A stretch of 33,046 nt of DNA from Paracoccaceae bacterium (GTDB taxonomy: Bacteria; Pseudomonadota; Alphaproteobacteria; Rhodobacterales; Rhodobacteraceae): positions 1 to 33,046 of the forward strand of contig JALTZY010000367.1 of assembly GCA_027045905.1 (NCBI GenBank), written 5' to 3'. The notes below the pieces were generated by a model. It did no database searches and was not told where the DNA came from. It saw nothing but the letters and a program-made list of their open reading frames with translations. The position numbers and the translations under genes are program-made. Shown one piece after another: positions 16,210 to 24,497 of this stretch (position 1 is the stretch's first letter; each line of letters begins with the position of its first letter).

Positions 16210-17487
16210 ATGAAAGACGAATCGAAAGGCAAGCACCCGACGCCGATGCTTGACGAGCTCGAGGGCGGCAAGTGGCCGAGCTTCGTTACCGGTCTGAAGC
16301 GCCTGCGCGACGAGGGCACGGAAAACAACCAGAAGATGATGAACGACCTTCTGGGCCAGCTGAACCACTCCTACGAAAAGAAGCTCGGCTTCTGGAAGGG
16401 CGGCACGCTTTCGGTTCTCGGCTATGGCGGCGGGATCATCCCCCGTTTTTCCGAGGTGGCGGAACAGTTCCCGGAGTCGAAGGAATTCCATACCCTGCGG
16501 GTGATGCCGCCTGCGGGCTACCACTACACTTCGGACCTGCTGCGCAAGTTTGCGGATATCTGGGAGGAGCACGGCTCCGGCCTGATCGCCTTCCACGGCC
16601 AGTCGGGCGACATCATGTTCCAGGGCTGCTCCTCGGAGAATGCCCAGCCGGCCTTTGACGCGCTCAACGAGCTCGGCTTCGACCTCGGCGGTGCCGGCCC
16701 GGCCCTGCGCACGGCGATGTCCTGCGTCGGCCATGCCCGCTGCGAGCAGTCCTGCTACGACGAGGTGCAGGCCCACCGCCGCATCATCAACAAGTTTCTC
16801 GACGAGATGCACCGCCCGGCGCTGCCCTACAAGTTCAAGTTCAAGTTCTCGGGCTGCGCCAATGACTGCGTGAATGCCATCCACCGCGCCGACTTCGCGG
16901 TGATCGGCACCTGGCGCGACGACATCAAGATCGACCAGGAGAAGGTCAAGGAGCACATCGCCGAGGTCGGCCGCAAATACACCATCGACACGGTGGTCAA
17001 CATGTGCCCGACTCGCGCCATCAGCCTGCATGACGACGATACGCTGGAGATCGACAATTCGTCCTGCGTGCGCTGCATGCACTGCATCAACGTGATGACC
17101 AAGGCGCTGAGCCCGGGCGACGACCGCGGCGCCTCGATCATGATCGGCGGCAAGCGGGCGCTGAAGATCGGCGATCTGATGGGCATCATGATCAAGCCCT
17201 TCATCAAGCTCGAGACCGAAGAGGACTGGGAAGAGCTGGAGGATTTCGCCGAGACCTGCATCGAATTCTTTGCCGACAATGCTCTCGAGCACGAGCGGAT
17301 CGGCGAGACCATCGACCGCATCGGTCTTCCTGCCTTCCTGGAGGCAGTCGGGGTGGATGCGGACCCGAATATGGTCAATCACCCGCGCACCTCGTGCTAT
17401 GTGCGTACGGATGACTTCGATGAAGAGGCCCAGAAGTGGTTCGAGCGGCGCGCGCGTGAGACCGGAGCCAACGCTCACGCCGAGTAA
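16210..17487 (+). CDS. dsrA: Oxidative-type dissimilatory sulfite reductase, alpha subunit DsrA
   Basis: A 425-residue cytoplasmic subunit of the DsrA2B2 siroheme enzyme, here expected to run in reverse and oxidise DsrC-bound sulfur to sulfite. Siroheme/[4Fe-4S] ligands are Cys172 and Cys178 (SCVGHARC) with Cys216 and Cys220 (SGCANDC). The inserted ferredoxin domain carries Cys266, Cys286, Cys289 and Cys292 (CVRCMHC). The ligand pattern matches the classical DsrA pattern. GGGAGG about eight bases before ATG 16210 is a strong ribosome-binding site. It is the first gene of dsrABEFHCMKLJOP and is divergent from the dioxygenase-cysG operon. dsrEFH and dsrL downstream show the oxidative type. Confidence 0.98.
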   Translation: MKDESKGKHPTPMLDELEGGKWPSFVTGLKRLRDEGTENNQKMMNDLLGQLNHSYEKKLGFWKGGTLSVLGYGGGIIPRFSEVAEQFPESKEFHTLRVMPPAGYHYTSDLLRKFADIWEEHGSGLIAFHGQSGDIMFQGCSSENAQPAFDALNELGFDLGGAGPALRTAMSCVGHARCEQSCYDEVQAHRRIINKFLDEMHRPALPYKFKFKFSGCANDCVNAIHRADFAVIGTWRDDIKIDQEKVKEHIAEVGRKYTIDTVVNMCPTRAISLHDDDTLEIDNSSCVRCMHCINVMTKALSPGDDRGASIMIGGKRALKIGDLMGIMIKPFIKLETEEDWEELEDFAETCIEFFADNALEHERIGETIDRIGLPAFLEAVGVDADPNMVNHPRTSCYVRTDDFDEEAQKWFERRARETGANAHAE

Positions 17488-17513
17488 GCCGCAGATATCC
17501 TGAACGTTCAATG

Positions 17514-17546
17514 TTCCGCGGCTGCCTCCCCGGAGGCAGCGCGGAA
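17514..17546 (+). other. Long RNA hairpin between dsrA and dsrB
   Basis: The RNA can pair TTCCGCG (17514-17520) with CGCGGAA (17540-17546) and CTGCCTC (17522-17528) with GAGGCAG (17533-17539). This gives 14 base pairs with a single bulged G at 17521 and a four-base loop. It occupies half of the 72-base dsrA-dsrB gap and ends directly before the dsrB ribosome-binding site. No T-run follows, so it is probably not a full terminator. An mRNA-stability or processing element that balances DsrA and DsrB is likely. Confidence 0.6.
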
Positions 17547-17559
17547 TGGGAGGAAGAGA

Positions 17560-18642
17560 ATGAAAGACCAAGCCACCAAGCCCCGCATGCCCGATGAAGT
17601 CGGTGTCCCGGATCCGTTTCCCTTCATGCACCCGATCATGAAGAAGAATTACGGCAACTGGGCATGGCATGACCGCGAGCGCCCCGGCGTTCTGCACCAT
17701 GTGGCCAAGTCCGGCGACGAGATCTGGACCGTCCGCGCCGGCACCCAGCGCCAGATGGACGTGTTCACTATCCGCAAGCTCGCCGACATTGCCGATGAGT
17801 TCTCCGATGGCTATGTCCGCTTCACCACTCGCTCCAATATCGAGTTCCTCGTCGGCGACCATGACAAGGTGGCCCCGCTGATCGAGCGGCTCAATGAAGA
17901 GGGCTTCCCGGTCGGCGGCACCGGCGCTTCGGTGTCGATGATCAGCCACACCCAGGGCTGGCTGCATTGCGACATCCCCGGCACCGATGCTTCGGGCGTG
18001 GTCAAGAGCCTGATGGACGAGCTGTACAAGGATTTTGTCGAGGAAAAGATGCCCAACCGCGTGCGCATCACGACCTCGTGCTGTCAGATCAATTGCGGCG
18101 GCCAGGGCGACATCGCCGTGAATGTCCAGTACACCAAGCCGCCCAAGATCAATCACGACCTCGTGGCCAATGTCTGCGAGCGCCCGGCCGTCGTGGCCCG
18201 CTGCCCGGTGGCGGCGATCCGTCCCGCCATGGTCAACGGCAAGCCTTCGCTTGAGGTGGACGAAAAGAAATGCGTCTGCTGCGGCGCCTGTTATCCGCCC
18301 TGCCCGCCGATGCAGATCAACGGCGAGGAATCGACCAAGATCGCGATCTGGGTGGGCGGCAAGCATTCCAATGCCCGCTCCAAGCCGACCTTCCACAAGC
18401 TGGCGGTGGCCAACCTGCCCAACAACCCGCCACATTGGCCGGAGGTGCGCGAGGTGGTCCGCAAGATCGTCGATACCTACAAGAAGGACGCCAAGCACTG
18501 GGAGCGCATGGGCGAGTGGATCGAGCGCATCGGCTGGACCCGGTTCTTCGAGCTGACGGGTCTCGCCTTTACCAAGCACCACCTGGATACCTGGACCGGT
18601 GCGCGCAAGACCATGAACATGTCTGCTCACGTCCATTTCTGA
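17560..18642 (+). CDS. dsrB: Oxidative-type dissimilatory sulfite reductase, beta subunit DsrB
   Basis: A 360-residue partner of DsrA. Cluster ligands are Cys137 (LHCDIP) and Cys174, Cys175 and Cys179 (SCCQINCGG), as expected for the catalytic siroheme/[4Fe-4S] site of DsrB. The ferredoxin domain has Cys215 (RCPVAAI) and Cys238, Cys241, Cys244 and Cys248 (CVCCGACYPPC). DsrC inserts its C-terminal arm at the DsrA-DsrB interface. A strong GGGAGGAAG site lies before ATG 17560, right after the hairpin at 17514-17546. All expected ligands are present and length is normal. Confidence 0.98.
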   Translation: MKDQATKPRMPDEVGVPDPFPFMHPIMKKNYGNWAWHDRERPGVLHHVAKSGDEIWTVRAGTQRQMDVFTIRKLADIADEFSDGYVRFTTRSNIEFLVGDHDKVAPLIERLNEEGFPVGGTGASVSMISHTQGWLHCDIPGTDASGVVKSLMDELYKDFVEEKMPNRVRITTSCCQINCGGQGDIAVNVQYTKPPKINHDLVANVCERPAVVARCPVAAIRPAMVNGKPSLEVDEKKCVCCGACYPPCPPMQINGEESTKIAIWVGGKHSNARSKPTFHKLAVANLPNNPPHWPEVREVVRKIVDTYKKDAKHWERMGEWIERIGWTRFFELTGLAFTKHHLDTWTGARKTMNMSAHVHF

Positions 18643-18673
18643 GGCCTGCGCTCACTTTCAAGGAGAGAGAAAC

Positions 18674-19066
18674 GTGAAAATCGGTGTTCTCGTCAGCGAA
18701 GGCCCCTATACCCACCAGGCGGTGGATTCGGCCTATAACTTCGTGAAAGCGGCGCTTGCCGCCGGCCACGAAGTGCCGCGGGTGTTCTTCTACCATGATG
18801 GCGTCAACGTCTCGACGCGGCTTTCCGTGCCGCCGCAGGACGAGCGCAATATCCAGGAGAACTGGACCAGCCTTGCCAAGGAGCATGGCGTTGACCTGGT
18901 GGTCTGCATCGCTGCCGCCCAGCGGCGTGGCATCCTCGACAAGAATGAGGCCGAGCGCCAGGGAAAGGATGCGGATAACATCGCCGAGGGTTTTCGCATC
19001 TCGGGGCTCGGGCAACTGATCGAAATGGGGATCCAGACCGACCGTCTGGTGACCTTCGGGGACTAG
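18674..19066 (+). CDS. dsrE: Sulfurtransferase subunit DsrE
   Basis: A 130-residue subunit of the cytoplasmic DsrE2F2H2 complex, which receives sulfur from TusA and passes it to DsrC. The active Cys78 (VVCIAAAQRRG) sits at the same number as the catalytic Cys of Allochromatium vinosum DsrE. The N-terminal strand MKIGVLVSEGPYTHQAVDSA is typical of the DsrE fold. The start is GTG 18674, with AAGGAGAG about nine bases upstream. Presence of dsrEFH is the accepted genomic mark of sulfur-oxidising, as opposed to sulfite-reducing, Dsr systems. Confidence 0.97.
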   Translation: MKIGVLVSEGPYTHQAVDSAYNFVKAALAAGHEVPRVFFYHDGVNVSTRLSVPPQDERNIQENWTSLAKEHGVDLVVCIAAAQRRGILDKNEAERQGKDADNIAEGFRISGLGQLIEMGIQTDRLVTFGD

Positions 19067-19075
19067 GAGGAAGAC

Positions 19076-19483
19076 ATGTCTGACGTGAAGAAATTCCTCT
19101 ATGTGAACCGAAAGGCGCCCTATGGTACCATCTATGCGCTGGAAAGCCTCGAGGTGGTGCTGATCGGTGCAGCTTTTGAGCAGGATGTGGCGCTGGCCTT
19201 CCTCGATGATGGCGTGTTTCAGTTGACCAAAAGCCAGGAAACCGACGGCATCGGGGTGAAGAACTTCTCGCCCACCTTCCGGGCGCTGGGCGATTACGAC
19301 GTGACCCGGCTCTATGTCGAGCGCGAAAGCCTTGAAGAGCGCGGCCTGACCGAGGACGACCTGCAGGAAATCATGTATGAGGACGAGGATGACGATTGGG
19401 CCGAAAAGCCCTCGATCCGCGTCATCAGCCGTGCCGAAATGGCCGACGTGATGGCCGAACAAGATGTCATCCTGAGCTTCTGA
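19076..19483 (+). CDS. dsrF: Sulfurtransferase complex subunit DsrF
   Basis: A 135-residue DsrE-fold protein, second subunit of DsrEFH. It starts MSDVKKFLYVNRKAPYGTIY and has the family segment ALESLEVVLIGAAFEQDVAL. There is no cysteine in the sequence, so it cannot itself carry persulfide and probably has a structural role next to Cys78 of DsrE and Cys20 of DsrH. The C-terminal half is strongly acidic (EDEDDDWAEK). It starts nine bases after dsrE with AGGAGGAAG before the ATG, and dsrH follows after nine bases, so the three subunits are made together. Confidence 0.96.
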   Translation: MSDVKKFLYVNRKAPYGTIYALESLEVVLIGAAFEQDVALAFLDDGVFQLTKSQETDGIGVKNFSPTFRALGDYDVTRLYVERESLEERGLTEDDLQEIMYEDEDDDWAEKPSIRVISRAEMADVMAEQDVILSF

Positions 19484-19492
19484 GGGGGAAAG

Positions 19493-19801
19493 ATGTCAAC
19501 GCTTCATACGGTAAACAAGTCTCCCTACATGACCCAGTCCCTAGTGTCGTGTCTCAACCACTGCAAGGATGGCGACGCGGTGCTGATGATCGAGGATGGC
19601 ATCTACGGCGGCCTCGCCGGCGGCCAGATGGCGCCCATTGTCGAGGAAATGGGGAAGAAGGTGTCGCTCTATGTGCTCATGCCCGACATGGCTGCGCGCG
19701 GGGTGGACAGCTCCCGCCTGCTTGAGGGTATCGAGGGCGTGGATTACACGGGGTTTGTGGAACTGGTCGCCAAACACGACCGCACACAAGCCTGGCTTTG
19801 A
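19493..19801 (+). CDS. dsrH: Sulfurtransferase complex subunit DsrH
   Basis: A 102-residue third subunit of DsrEFH, related to TusB. Cys20 in SLVSCLNHC corresponds to the conserved DsrH Cys; Cys24 is an extra nearby Cys. DGDAVLMIEDGIYGG and a C-terminal VDYTGFVELVAKH helix are typical. GAGGGGG lies just before ATG 19493. A 7-bp hairpin at 19808-19826 lies between it and dsrC. Confidence 0.95.
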   Translation: MSTLHTVNKSPYMTQSLVSCLNHCKDGDAVLMIEDGIYGGLAGGQMAPIVEEMGKKVSLYVLMPDMAARGVDSSRLLEGIEGVDYTGFVELVAKHDRTQAWL

Positions 19802-19807
19802 AATTGC

Positions 19808-19826
19808 CGCCCTGGATGGCAGGGCG
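19808..19826 (+). other. RNA hairpin before dsrC
   Basis: CGCCCTG (19808-19814) and CAGGGCG (19820-19826) form a perfect 7-bp stem with a GATGG loop in the 43-base dsrH-dsrC gap. The strong dsrC ribosome-binding site TAGGAGGAA follows a few bases later. No T-run is present. With the hairpin at 20195-20221 it brackets the dsrC message. Confidence 0.5.
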
Positions 19827-19844
19827 CCTATAGGAGGAACGAAA

Positions 19845-20177
19845 ATGGAATACACTGTCGATGGCAAGACTGTCCCCGCTGACGAAGAGGGCTACATCAT
19901 CAATCTGAGCGACTGGTCGCCGGAGCTGGCCGAGGTGATCGCCAAGTCCGAAGATATCGAAATGGACGAAGAGCGCTGGGAGGTGGTGAACTTCCTGCGT
20001 GATTATTACGACGAATACCAGATCGCCCCGGCGGTTCGCGTGCTGATCAAGGCGCTGAAAAAGTCCATGGGCCCGGAAAAGGGTAACAACAAGTACATGT
20101 ACGAACTGTTCCCCTATGGTCCGGCCAAGCAGGCCTGCAAGATCGCGGGCCTTCCCAAGCCGACCGGCTGCGTCTGA
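19845..20177 (+). CDS. dsrC: Sulfur-carrier protein DsrC
   Basis: A 110-residue sulfur carrier. The flexible C-terminus QACKIAGLPKPTGCV holds the two redox cysteines, Cys98 and the penultimate Cys109, eleven residues apart as in true DsrC; TusE proteins lack the first. DsrC receives sulfur from DsrEFH, is thought to be processed by DsrMKJOP to a trisulfide-type form, and docks into DsrAB. The start ATG 19845 has AGGAGGAAC directly upstream, so in-frame codons as far back as 19596, which overlap dsrH, are rejected. Flanking hairpins suggest that dsrC message is handled separately to give high protein levels. Confidence 0.98.
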   Translation: MEYTVDGKTVPADEEGYIINLSDWSPELAEVIAKSEDIEMDEERWEVVNFLRDYYDEYQIAPAVRVLIKALKKSMGPEKGNNKYMYELFPYGPAKQACKIAGLPKPTGCV

Positions 20178-20194
20178 TACGATAAGAAGCCCTG

Positions 20195-20221
20195 CCCCGG
20201 TGCCTGGAGGAGGTGCCGGGG
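20195..20221 (+). other. RNA hairpin after dsrC
   Basis: CCCCGGTGCC (20195-20204) pairs with GGTGCCGGGG (20212-20221), giving ten base pairs including two G-U, around a TGGAGGA loop. It starts 18 bases after the dsrC stop and lies before dsrM. No T-run follows, so partial termination or 3'-end protection of the dsrABEFHC message is more likely than full termination. The loop itself resembles a ribosome-binding site. Confidence 0.5.
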
Positions 20222-20282
20222 TATCGAGAGCCCCAAGAGCCTGAAAATGACAACTTCAGGCCAGGGAACGGGAGGAGTCCGC

Positions 20283-21005
20283 GTGCTGGGCACGATTTAC
20301 GCATTGCTGTTTTATGTGGCGACCTTGTTGCTGGTTGCGGGTCTGGTTCGCAAGATCTGGGTTTACGCGCGCACCCCGGCGCCACTTAAGATTCCGACCA
20401 CGCCTGCCCCGACCACGCTGGGCGGTGTCGTCCTGCGCATATTCATGGAAGTGGTGTTCTTCCAGAGCCTGTTCAAGTCGAACAAGTGGATCTGGGCGCT
20501 GGGCTGGATGTTTCATATGTCCATGTGGCTGGTCCTGCTGCGCCATGTGCGCTACTTCCAGGAAAATATCTGGTGGATCGTCGAACTGGCGCAGCCCTTT
20601 GGTACCTATGCGGGCTTTACTATGCTGATCGGTCTTGCCGGCCTGCTGGCCCGCCGCTTTCTCGTCAACCGGGTGCGGTATATTTCGGCGCCGTCCGATT
20701 ACCTGATGCTGGTCTTGCTGCTACTGATCGTGGTCACCGGCCTTTCCATGCGCTGGGTCGCGCATACGGACATCGTCATGGTCAAGAGTTACATGACCGG
20801 CCTCCTGCGTTTCCGCATCGGAGAATTGCCCGGTGATTTCAACCTGCTTGCGCATTTGGCGCTGGTTGCGGTGCTGATGATAGTCTTCCCGATTTCCAAA
20901 CTCCTGCATGTGCCGGGCGTCTTCTTCAGCCCGTCGCGCAACCAGGTAGACAATGCGCGTGAGAAGCGCCATCTGGCCCCCTGGGCCGCCGAGCTGGAGA
21001 AGTAG
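20283..21005 (+). CDS. dsrM: DsrM, heme b membrane subunit of DsrMKJOP
   Basis: A 240-residue integral membrane protein related to the NarI/HdrE cytochrome b family, with about five or six hydrophobic segments. Candidate heme ligands are histidines in WMFHMSMWLVLLRHVRYF and in the pair HLALVAVLM...KLLHVPG. It exchanges electrons between DsrK and the membrane quinone pool. I chose GTG 20283 because GGGAGGAG lies five bases before it. ATG 20247, twelve codons upstream, has no ribosome-binding site and adds a Gly/Thr-rich leader not typical of DsrM. The stop is followed after two bases by dsrK. Confidence 0.94.
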   Translation: MLGTIYALLFYVATLLLVAGLVRKIWVYARTPAPLKIPTTPAPTTLGGVVLRIFMEVVFFQSLFKSNKWIWALGWMFHMSMWLVLLRHVRYFQENIWWIVELAQPFGTYAGFTMLIGLAGLLARRFLVNRVRYISAPSDYLMLVLLLLIVVTGLSMRWVAHTDIVMVKSYMTGLLRFRIGELPGDFNLLAHLALVAVLMIVFPISKLLHVPGVFFSPSRNQVDNAREKRHLAPWAAELEK

Positions 21006-21007
21006 GC

Positions 21008-22549
21008 ATGGCTGACGGCGACAAGGCAGTACCGGAGCGGGAATTCCCGCTGAAGCTTCCCGAATTCAAATGCGGGGCGATGGAGGGGCTGGAGCCTTTC
21101 CGCGCCGCTCCCGAGCACAACGAGGCGCTGGGTTTCCCCGGCGAGCTTGTGCCCGACTGGAAGGAAAAGGCCATTGCCTATATGGGCGAACTGGCCAGGA
21201 AGAACCGCGCTTTTCAGGTCTACCTGGACATGTGCGTCAAATGCGGCGCCTGCACCGACAAGTGTCACTATTACCTCGGCACCGGCGACCCCAATAACAT
21301 GCCGGTCGCCCGCCAGGATCTGCTGCGCTCGGTCTATCGCCGCTATTACACCTTCGCGGGCAAGTATTTCCCGTGGCTGGTGGGCGCGCGGGATCTGACC
21401 GAAGACGTGCTCAAGGAGTGGTACAGCTACTACCACCAGTGCTCCGAGTGCCGCCGCTGTTCGGTCTTCTGCCCCTACGGCATCGACACCGCCGAGATCA
21501 CCATGGCCGCGCGCGATATTCTCGATCATGTCGGTATCGGCATGAAATATTCCAACGAGATCATCGGCAAGGTGCACAAGGTCGGCAACAATCTCGGCCT
21601 GCCGGGCAAGGCGCTGAAGGCCACCCTCGAGGATCTCGAAGAGGATATCGAGGACGATACTGGCGTCTCGGTCCGACTGCCGCTGGACGAAAAGGGCGCC
21701 GATATCCTGCTGGTCACGCCCTCGGCCGATTTCTTCGCCGAGCCGCATATCGACGGGCTGATCGGCTATGCCAAGGTCTTCCACGAGACCGGTGCTTCCT
21801 GGACGCTCAGCTCCTATGCCTCCGAGGCGGCGAATTTCGGCCTGTTCATCGGCTCCTACGAGAACATGCGCGAAGTGGCGCTGCGTATCCGCAAGGCGGC
21901 CGAGGATCTGGGTGTAAAGCGGATCGTCTTCGGTGAATGCGGTCACGCCTGGCGGGTGGCCTACAGTTTCCTCAACACGCTGGCGGGGCCGTTCGACTTC
22001 CTCGATCAGAATTATCCGATTCCGCAGCATATTCTCGAATACACTTGGGACGCGATCCAGAAGGGTAAGCTGAAATTCGACAAATCGAAAAACGATCATT
22101 ACAGGCTGACCTATCACGACAGCTGTAATGTGGCGCGCGCCAGCCGCATGGGTGACGAACCGGGCGGCCAGTTCGAGATCCCGCGCAACGTGATCAAGGC
22201 CGTCTGCAACCATTTCTACGACATGCCCGAGGAGACCATCCGCGAAGCCACGCTTTGCTGTGGCGGCGGCGGCGGGCTGCTGACGGATGACCTGATGGAC
22301 CTGCGCATCAAGGGCGCAAGCCCTCGCATGACCGCGCTCCAGCAGGTGACGGAAGACCACGGCGTGACCCATATGGCGGCGATCTGCGCCATCTGCAAGA
22401 CACAGTTCTCCAAGGTCATGCCCAAATACGGCTACGAAATGGATTCGATCGTATCGGTACACCAGCTGGTGTCCAACGCGATCATCCTCACGGGCCAGGA
22501 AACGGAAGAAGATGACGCCGACGGCGCGAAAGCGGAGGAACAGCCATGA
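21008..22549 (+). CDS. dsrK: DsrK, HdrD-like iron-sulfur subunit of DsrMKJOP
   Basis: A 513-residue cytoplasm-facing catalytic subunit related to heterodisulfide reductase HdrD. Two [4Fe-4S] motifs are at Cys76, 79, 82 and 86 (CVKCGACTDKC) and Cys145, 148, 151 and 155 (CSECRRCSVFC). The CCG-type cluster region follows, with ECGHAWR, YHDSCNVAR, ATLCCGGGGGLL and AAICAICKTQF. It is thought to act directly on the two cysteines of DsrC. It starts two bases after dsrM, and its stop overlaps the ATG of dsrL (ATGA), showing translational coupling between the membrane complex and the DsrL oxidoreductase. Confidence 0.97.
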   Translation: MADGDKAVPEREFPLKLPEFKCGAMEGLEPFRAAPEHNEALGFPGELVPDWKEKAIAYMGELARKNRAFQVYLDMCVKCGACTDKCHYYLGTGDPNNMPVARQDLLRSVYRRYYTFAGKYFPWLVGARDLTEDVLKEWYSYYHQCSECRRCSVFCPYGIDTAEITMAARDILDHVGIGMKYSNEIIGKVHKVGNNLGLPGKALKATLEDLEEDIEDDTGVSVRLPLDEKGADILLVTPSADFFAEPHIDGLIGYAKVFHETGASWTLSSYASEAANFGLFIGSYENMREVALRIRKAAEDLGVKRIVFGECGHAWRVAYSFLNTLAGPFDFLDQNYPIPQHILEYTWDAIQKGKLKFDKSKNDHYRLTYHDSCNVARASRMGDEPGGQFEIPRNVIKAVCNHFYDMPEETIREATLCCGGGGGLLTDDLMDLRIKGASPRMTALQQVTEDHGVTHMAAICAICKTQFSKVMPKYGYEMDSIVSVHQLVSNAIILTGQETEEDDADGAKAEEQP

Positions 22550-24495
22550 ACGACATGACCCCCAAGGAAAAGCCCACATTTCGGCGTTTCAGGGAAGGTG
22601 AGCGCGCCAGCGACTGGGACCTGGAGGAAAAGATCTTCACCCAGGACAAGTCCTACAAGTGCCCGACTTACATCGCCAAGACCCCGCCGTGCCAGGGCTC
22701 CTGCCCTTCCGGTCACGAGATCCGCGGCTGGCTGGCCATCGCCCGCGGCATGGACAAGCCCGCCGATCCCGACATGCCGTGGCAGGAATACGCCTTCCAG
22801 CGCATGGTTTCGGCCAACCCGTTCCCGGCCACCATGGGCCGGGTCTGCCCCGCCCCCTGCGAGGCCGGCTGCAACCGCAACGAGGTGGATGATTATGTCG
22901 GCATCAATGGCGTCGAGCAATATGTCGGCGACTGGGCCAATGACAATGACGTGAAGATGCCCGAGCCCGGTGCGCCGACCGGCCGCAAGGTCGCGGTGAT
23001 CGGCGGCGGCCCCGCCGGCCTGTCGGCTGCCTACTTCCTGCGCCTCGACGGGCACGAAGTGACCCTCTTCGAGGCCAACGAAGAGCTCGGCGGCATGATG
23101 CGCTACGGTATTCCCGGCTACCGGACGCCGCGCGAGATGCTGGACAAGGAAATCGGCCGCATCATCGACATGGGCGTGGACGTGCACACCAATACCCACG
23201 TCGGTACGGACGTATCACTGGAAGAGATCGATAAGAGCTTCGATGCCGTTTTCTGGGCGCTGGGCGCGCAGAAGGGCCGCCCGCTGCCCATCGAAGGCTG
23301 GGAAGGCACTGAGAACTGCATCGAGGGGATCGAGTTCCTCGACGCCTTCAACAAGGGCTGGGTCTTCGGCACCGCCAAGAAGGTCGTCGTGGTCGGCGGC
23401 GGCGATACCTCCATCGACGTGGCTTCGGTGGCCCGCCGCCTCGGTCACATCACCGAGGTCAAGCCGGCCGAGCACGCTTCCGGTTCGGTGATCGACTTCA
23501 CCGCTTCCGATGCTGCCGGCGCGCTGGTGCGCGAGGGCATTCAGGCTACGCTGACCTCGCTGTTCCCGGTCGAGGAGATGACCGCCGCCGAGCACGAGCG
23601 CGAGGATGCGAAGCGCGAGGGCGTCGAGATCAGAGGCGGGGTCATGCCGCTTGAAGTGCTCAAGGATGAGAACGGCCGCGCCCGTGCCCTGAAGATGTGC
23701 GAATGCACGATGAAGGGCAACGTGCCGGAGCCGATCGAAGGTACCGAATTCGAGCTCGAATGCGACATCATCATCGCCGCCATCGGCCAGTATGGCGACC
23801 TCGAAGGGGTTGAGGAGCTCGACAATGGCCGCGGCTTCATCGACATCGACGGCACCTATGCGGTCAAGGGCCGGGCCAAGCACTTTGCCGGCGGCGATAT
23901 CGTCAAGCCCCACCTGCTGACCACCGCGATCGGCCATGGCCGTATCGCCGCCGAAGCTATCACCGATTATTTCGACGATGGCGAGGTGGAGAAGCGTCCG
24001 AAGGTGGACGTGCATCATTTCAACCTGCTCGAAGAGCTGCGCCGCCGGGGAAAGGAACCTTCGGAATACGACCATACCCAGACCCGGGGCACCAGCGCAT
24101 CTGACTTCGCCATTCACAATTTTGAAGACCGCTCCGACAGCCAGATCATCCCGCATACGGAGCTGTTCAAGGGGCATTTCGAATATGTCCCGCGCGAGGT
24201 GCGCCAGGAGAAGCATATCGAAGGTGACGAGGTGATCGGCAATTTCGAGGAGCGGATCATCGGCTACACCGAGGAGCAGGCGAAGAAGGAAGGCGAACGT
24301 TGCATGTCCTGCGGCATGTGCTTCGAATGCGACAATTGCGTGATCTTCTGCCCGCAGGACGCGGTGCATCGGGTGCCGAAAAAGGACCGTGCCGTCGGGC
24401 GTTATGTCTTTACCGACTATACCCGCTGCATCGGTTGCCATATCTGCTCCGACGTTTGCCCGACGGGCTATATCAAGATGGGTCTTGGGGAGTAA
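22546..24495 (+). CDS. dsrL: DsrL, NAD(P)H-dependent iron-sulfur flavoprotein
   Basis: A 649-residue cytoplasmic flavoprotein related to the small subunit of glutamate synthase. The N-terminal region has clustered cysteines (39, 49, 53, 101, 105 and 109; CPAPCEAGC). The FAD fold begins at VAVIGGGPAGLSAAYFL (149-165), and a second Rossmann fold at VVVVGGGDTSIDVASVARR binds NAD(P)H. The C-terminus is a two-cluster ferredoxin-like domain (CMSCGMCFECDNC, CPQDA, CIGCHICSDVCPTG). DsrL serves as electron acceptor partner of oxidative DsrAB. Position before dsrJ and the C-terminal ferredoxin domain fit the form found in sulfur oxidisers. Confidence 0.96.
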   Translation: MNDMTPKEKPTFRRFREGERASDWDLEEKIFTQDKSYKCPTYIAKTPPCQGSCPSGHEIRGWLAIARGMDKPADPDMPWQEYAFQRMVSANPFPATMGRVCPAPCEAGCNRNEVDDYVGINGVEQYVGDWANDNDVKMPEPGAPTGRKVAVIGGGPAGLSAAYFLRLDGHEVTLFEANEELGGMMRYGIPGYRTPREMLDKEIGRIIDMGVDVHTNTHVGTDVSLEEIDKSFDAVFWALGAQKGRPLPIEGWEGTENCIEGIEFLDAFNKGWVFGTAKKVVVVGGGDTSIDVASVARRLGHITEVKPAEHASGSVIDFTASDAAGALVREGIQATLTSLFPVEEMTAAEHEREDAKREGVEIRGGVMPLEVLKDENGRARALKMCECTMKGNVPEPIEGTEFELECDIIIAAIGQYGDLEGVEELDNGRGFIDIDGTYAVKGRAKHFAGGDIVKPHLLTTAIGHGRIAAEAITDYFDDGEVEKRPKVDVHHFNLLEELRRRGKEPSEYDHTQTRGTSASDFAIHNFEDRSDSQIIPHTELFKGHFEYVPREVRQEKHIEGDEVIGNFEERIIGYTEEQAKKEGERCMSCGMCFECDNCVIFCPQDAVHRVPKKDRAVGRYVFTDYTRCIGCHICSDVCPTGYIKMGLGE

Positions 24496-24497
24496 CC

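Noticed and set aside
17514-17546. Intrinsic terminator ending dsrA transcription
   Set aside because: The stem is strong but is followed by the GGGAGG site of dsrB, not a T-run, and DsrB must be co-expressed.
16132-18636. Leftward open frame of 834 codons across dsrA and dsrB
   Set aside because: It mirrors dsrA and dsrB in high-GC DNA. The translation is His/Asp/Val-rich with no domain, while the rightward frames carry every expected cluster ligand.
20247-20282. ATG 20247 as start of dsrM
   Set aside because: No ribosome-binding site precedes it, while GTG 20283 has GGGAGGAG at ideal spacing and directly precedes the first membrane helix.
20789-22579. Leftward open frame of 596 codons opposite dsrM and dsrK
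   Set aside because: Antisense shadow; no motif, and it would cross two well-defined genes.
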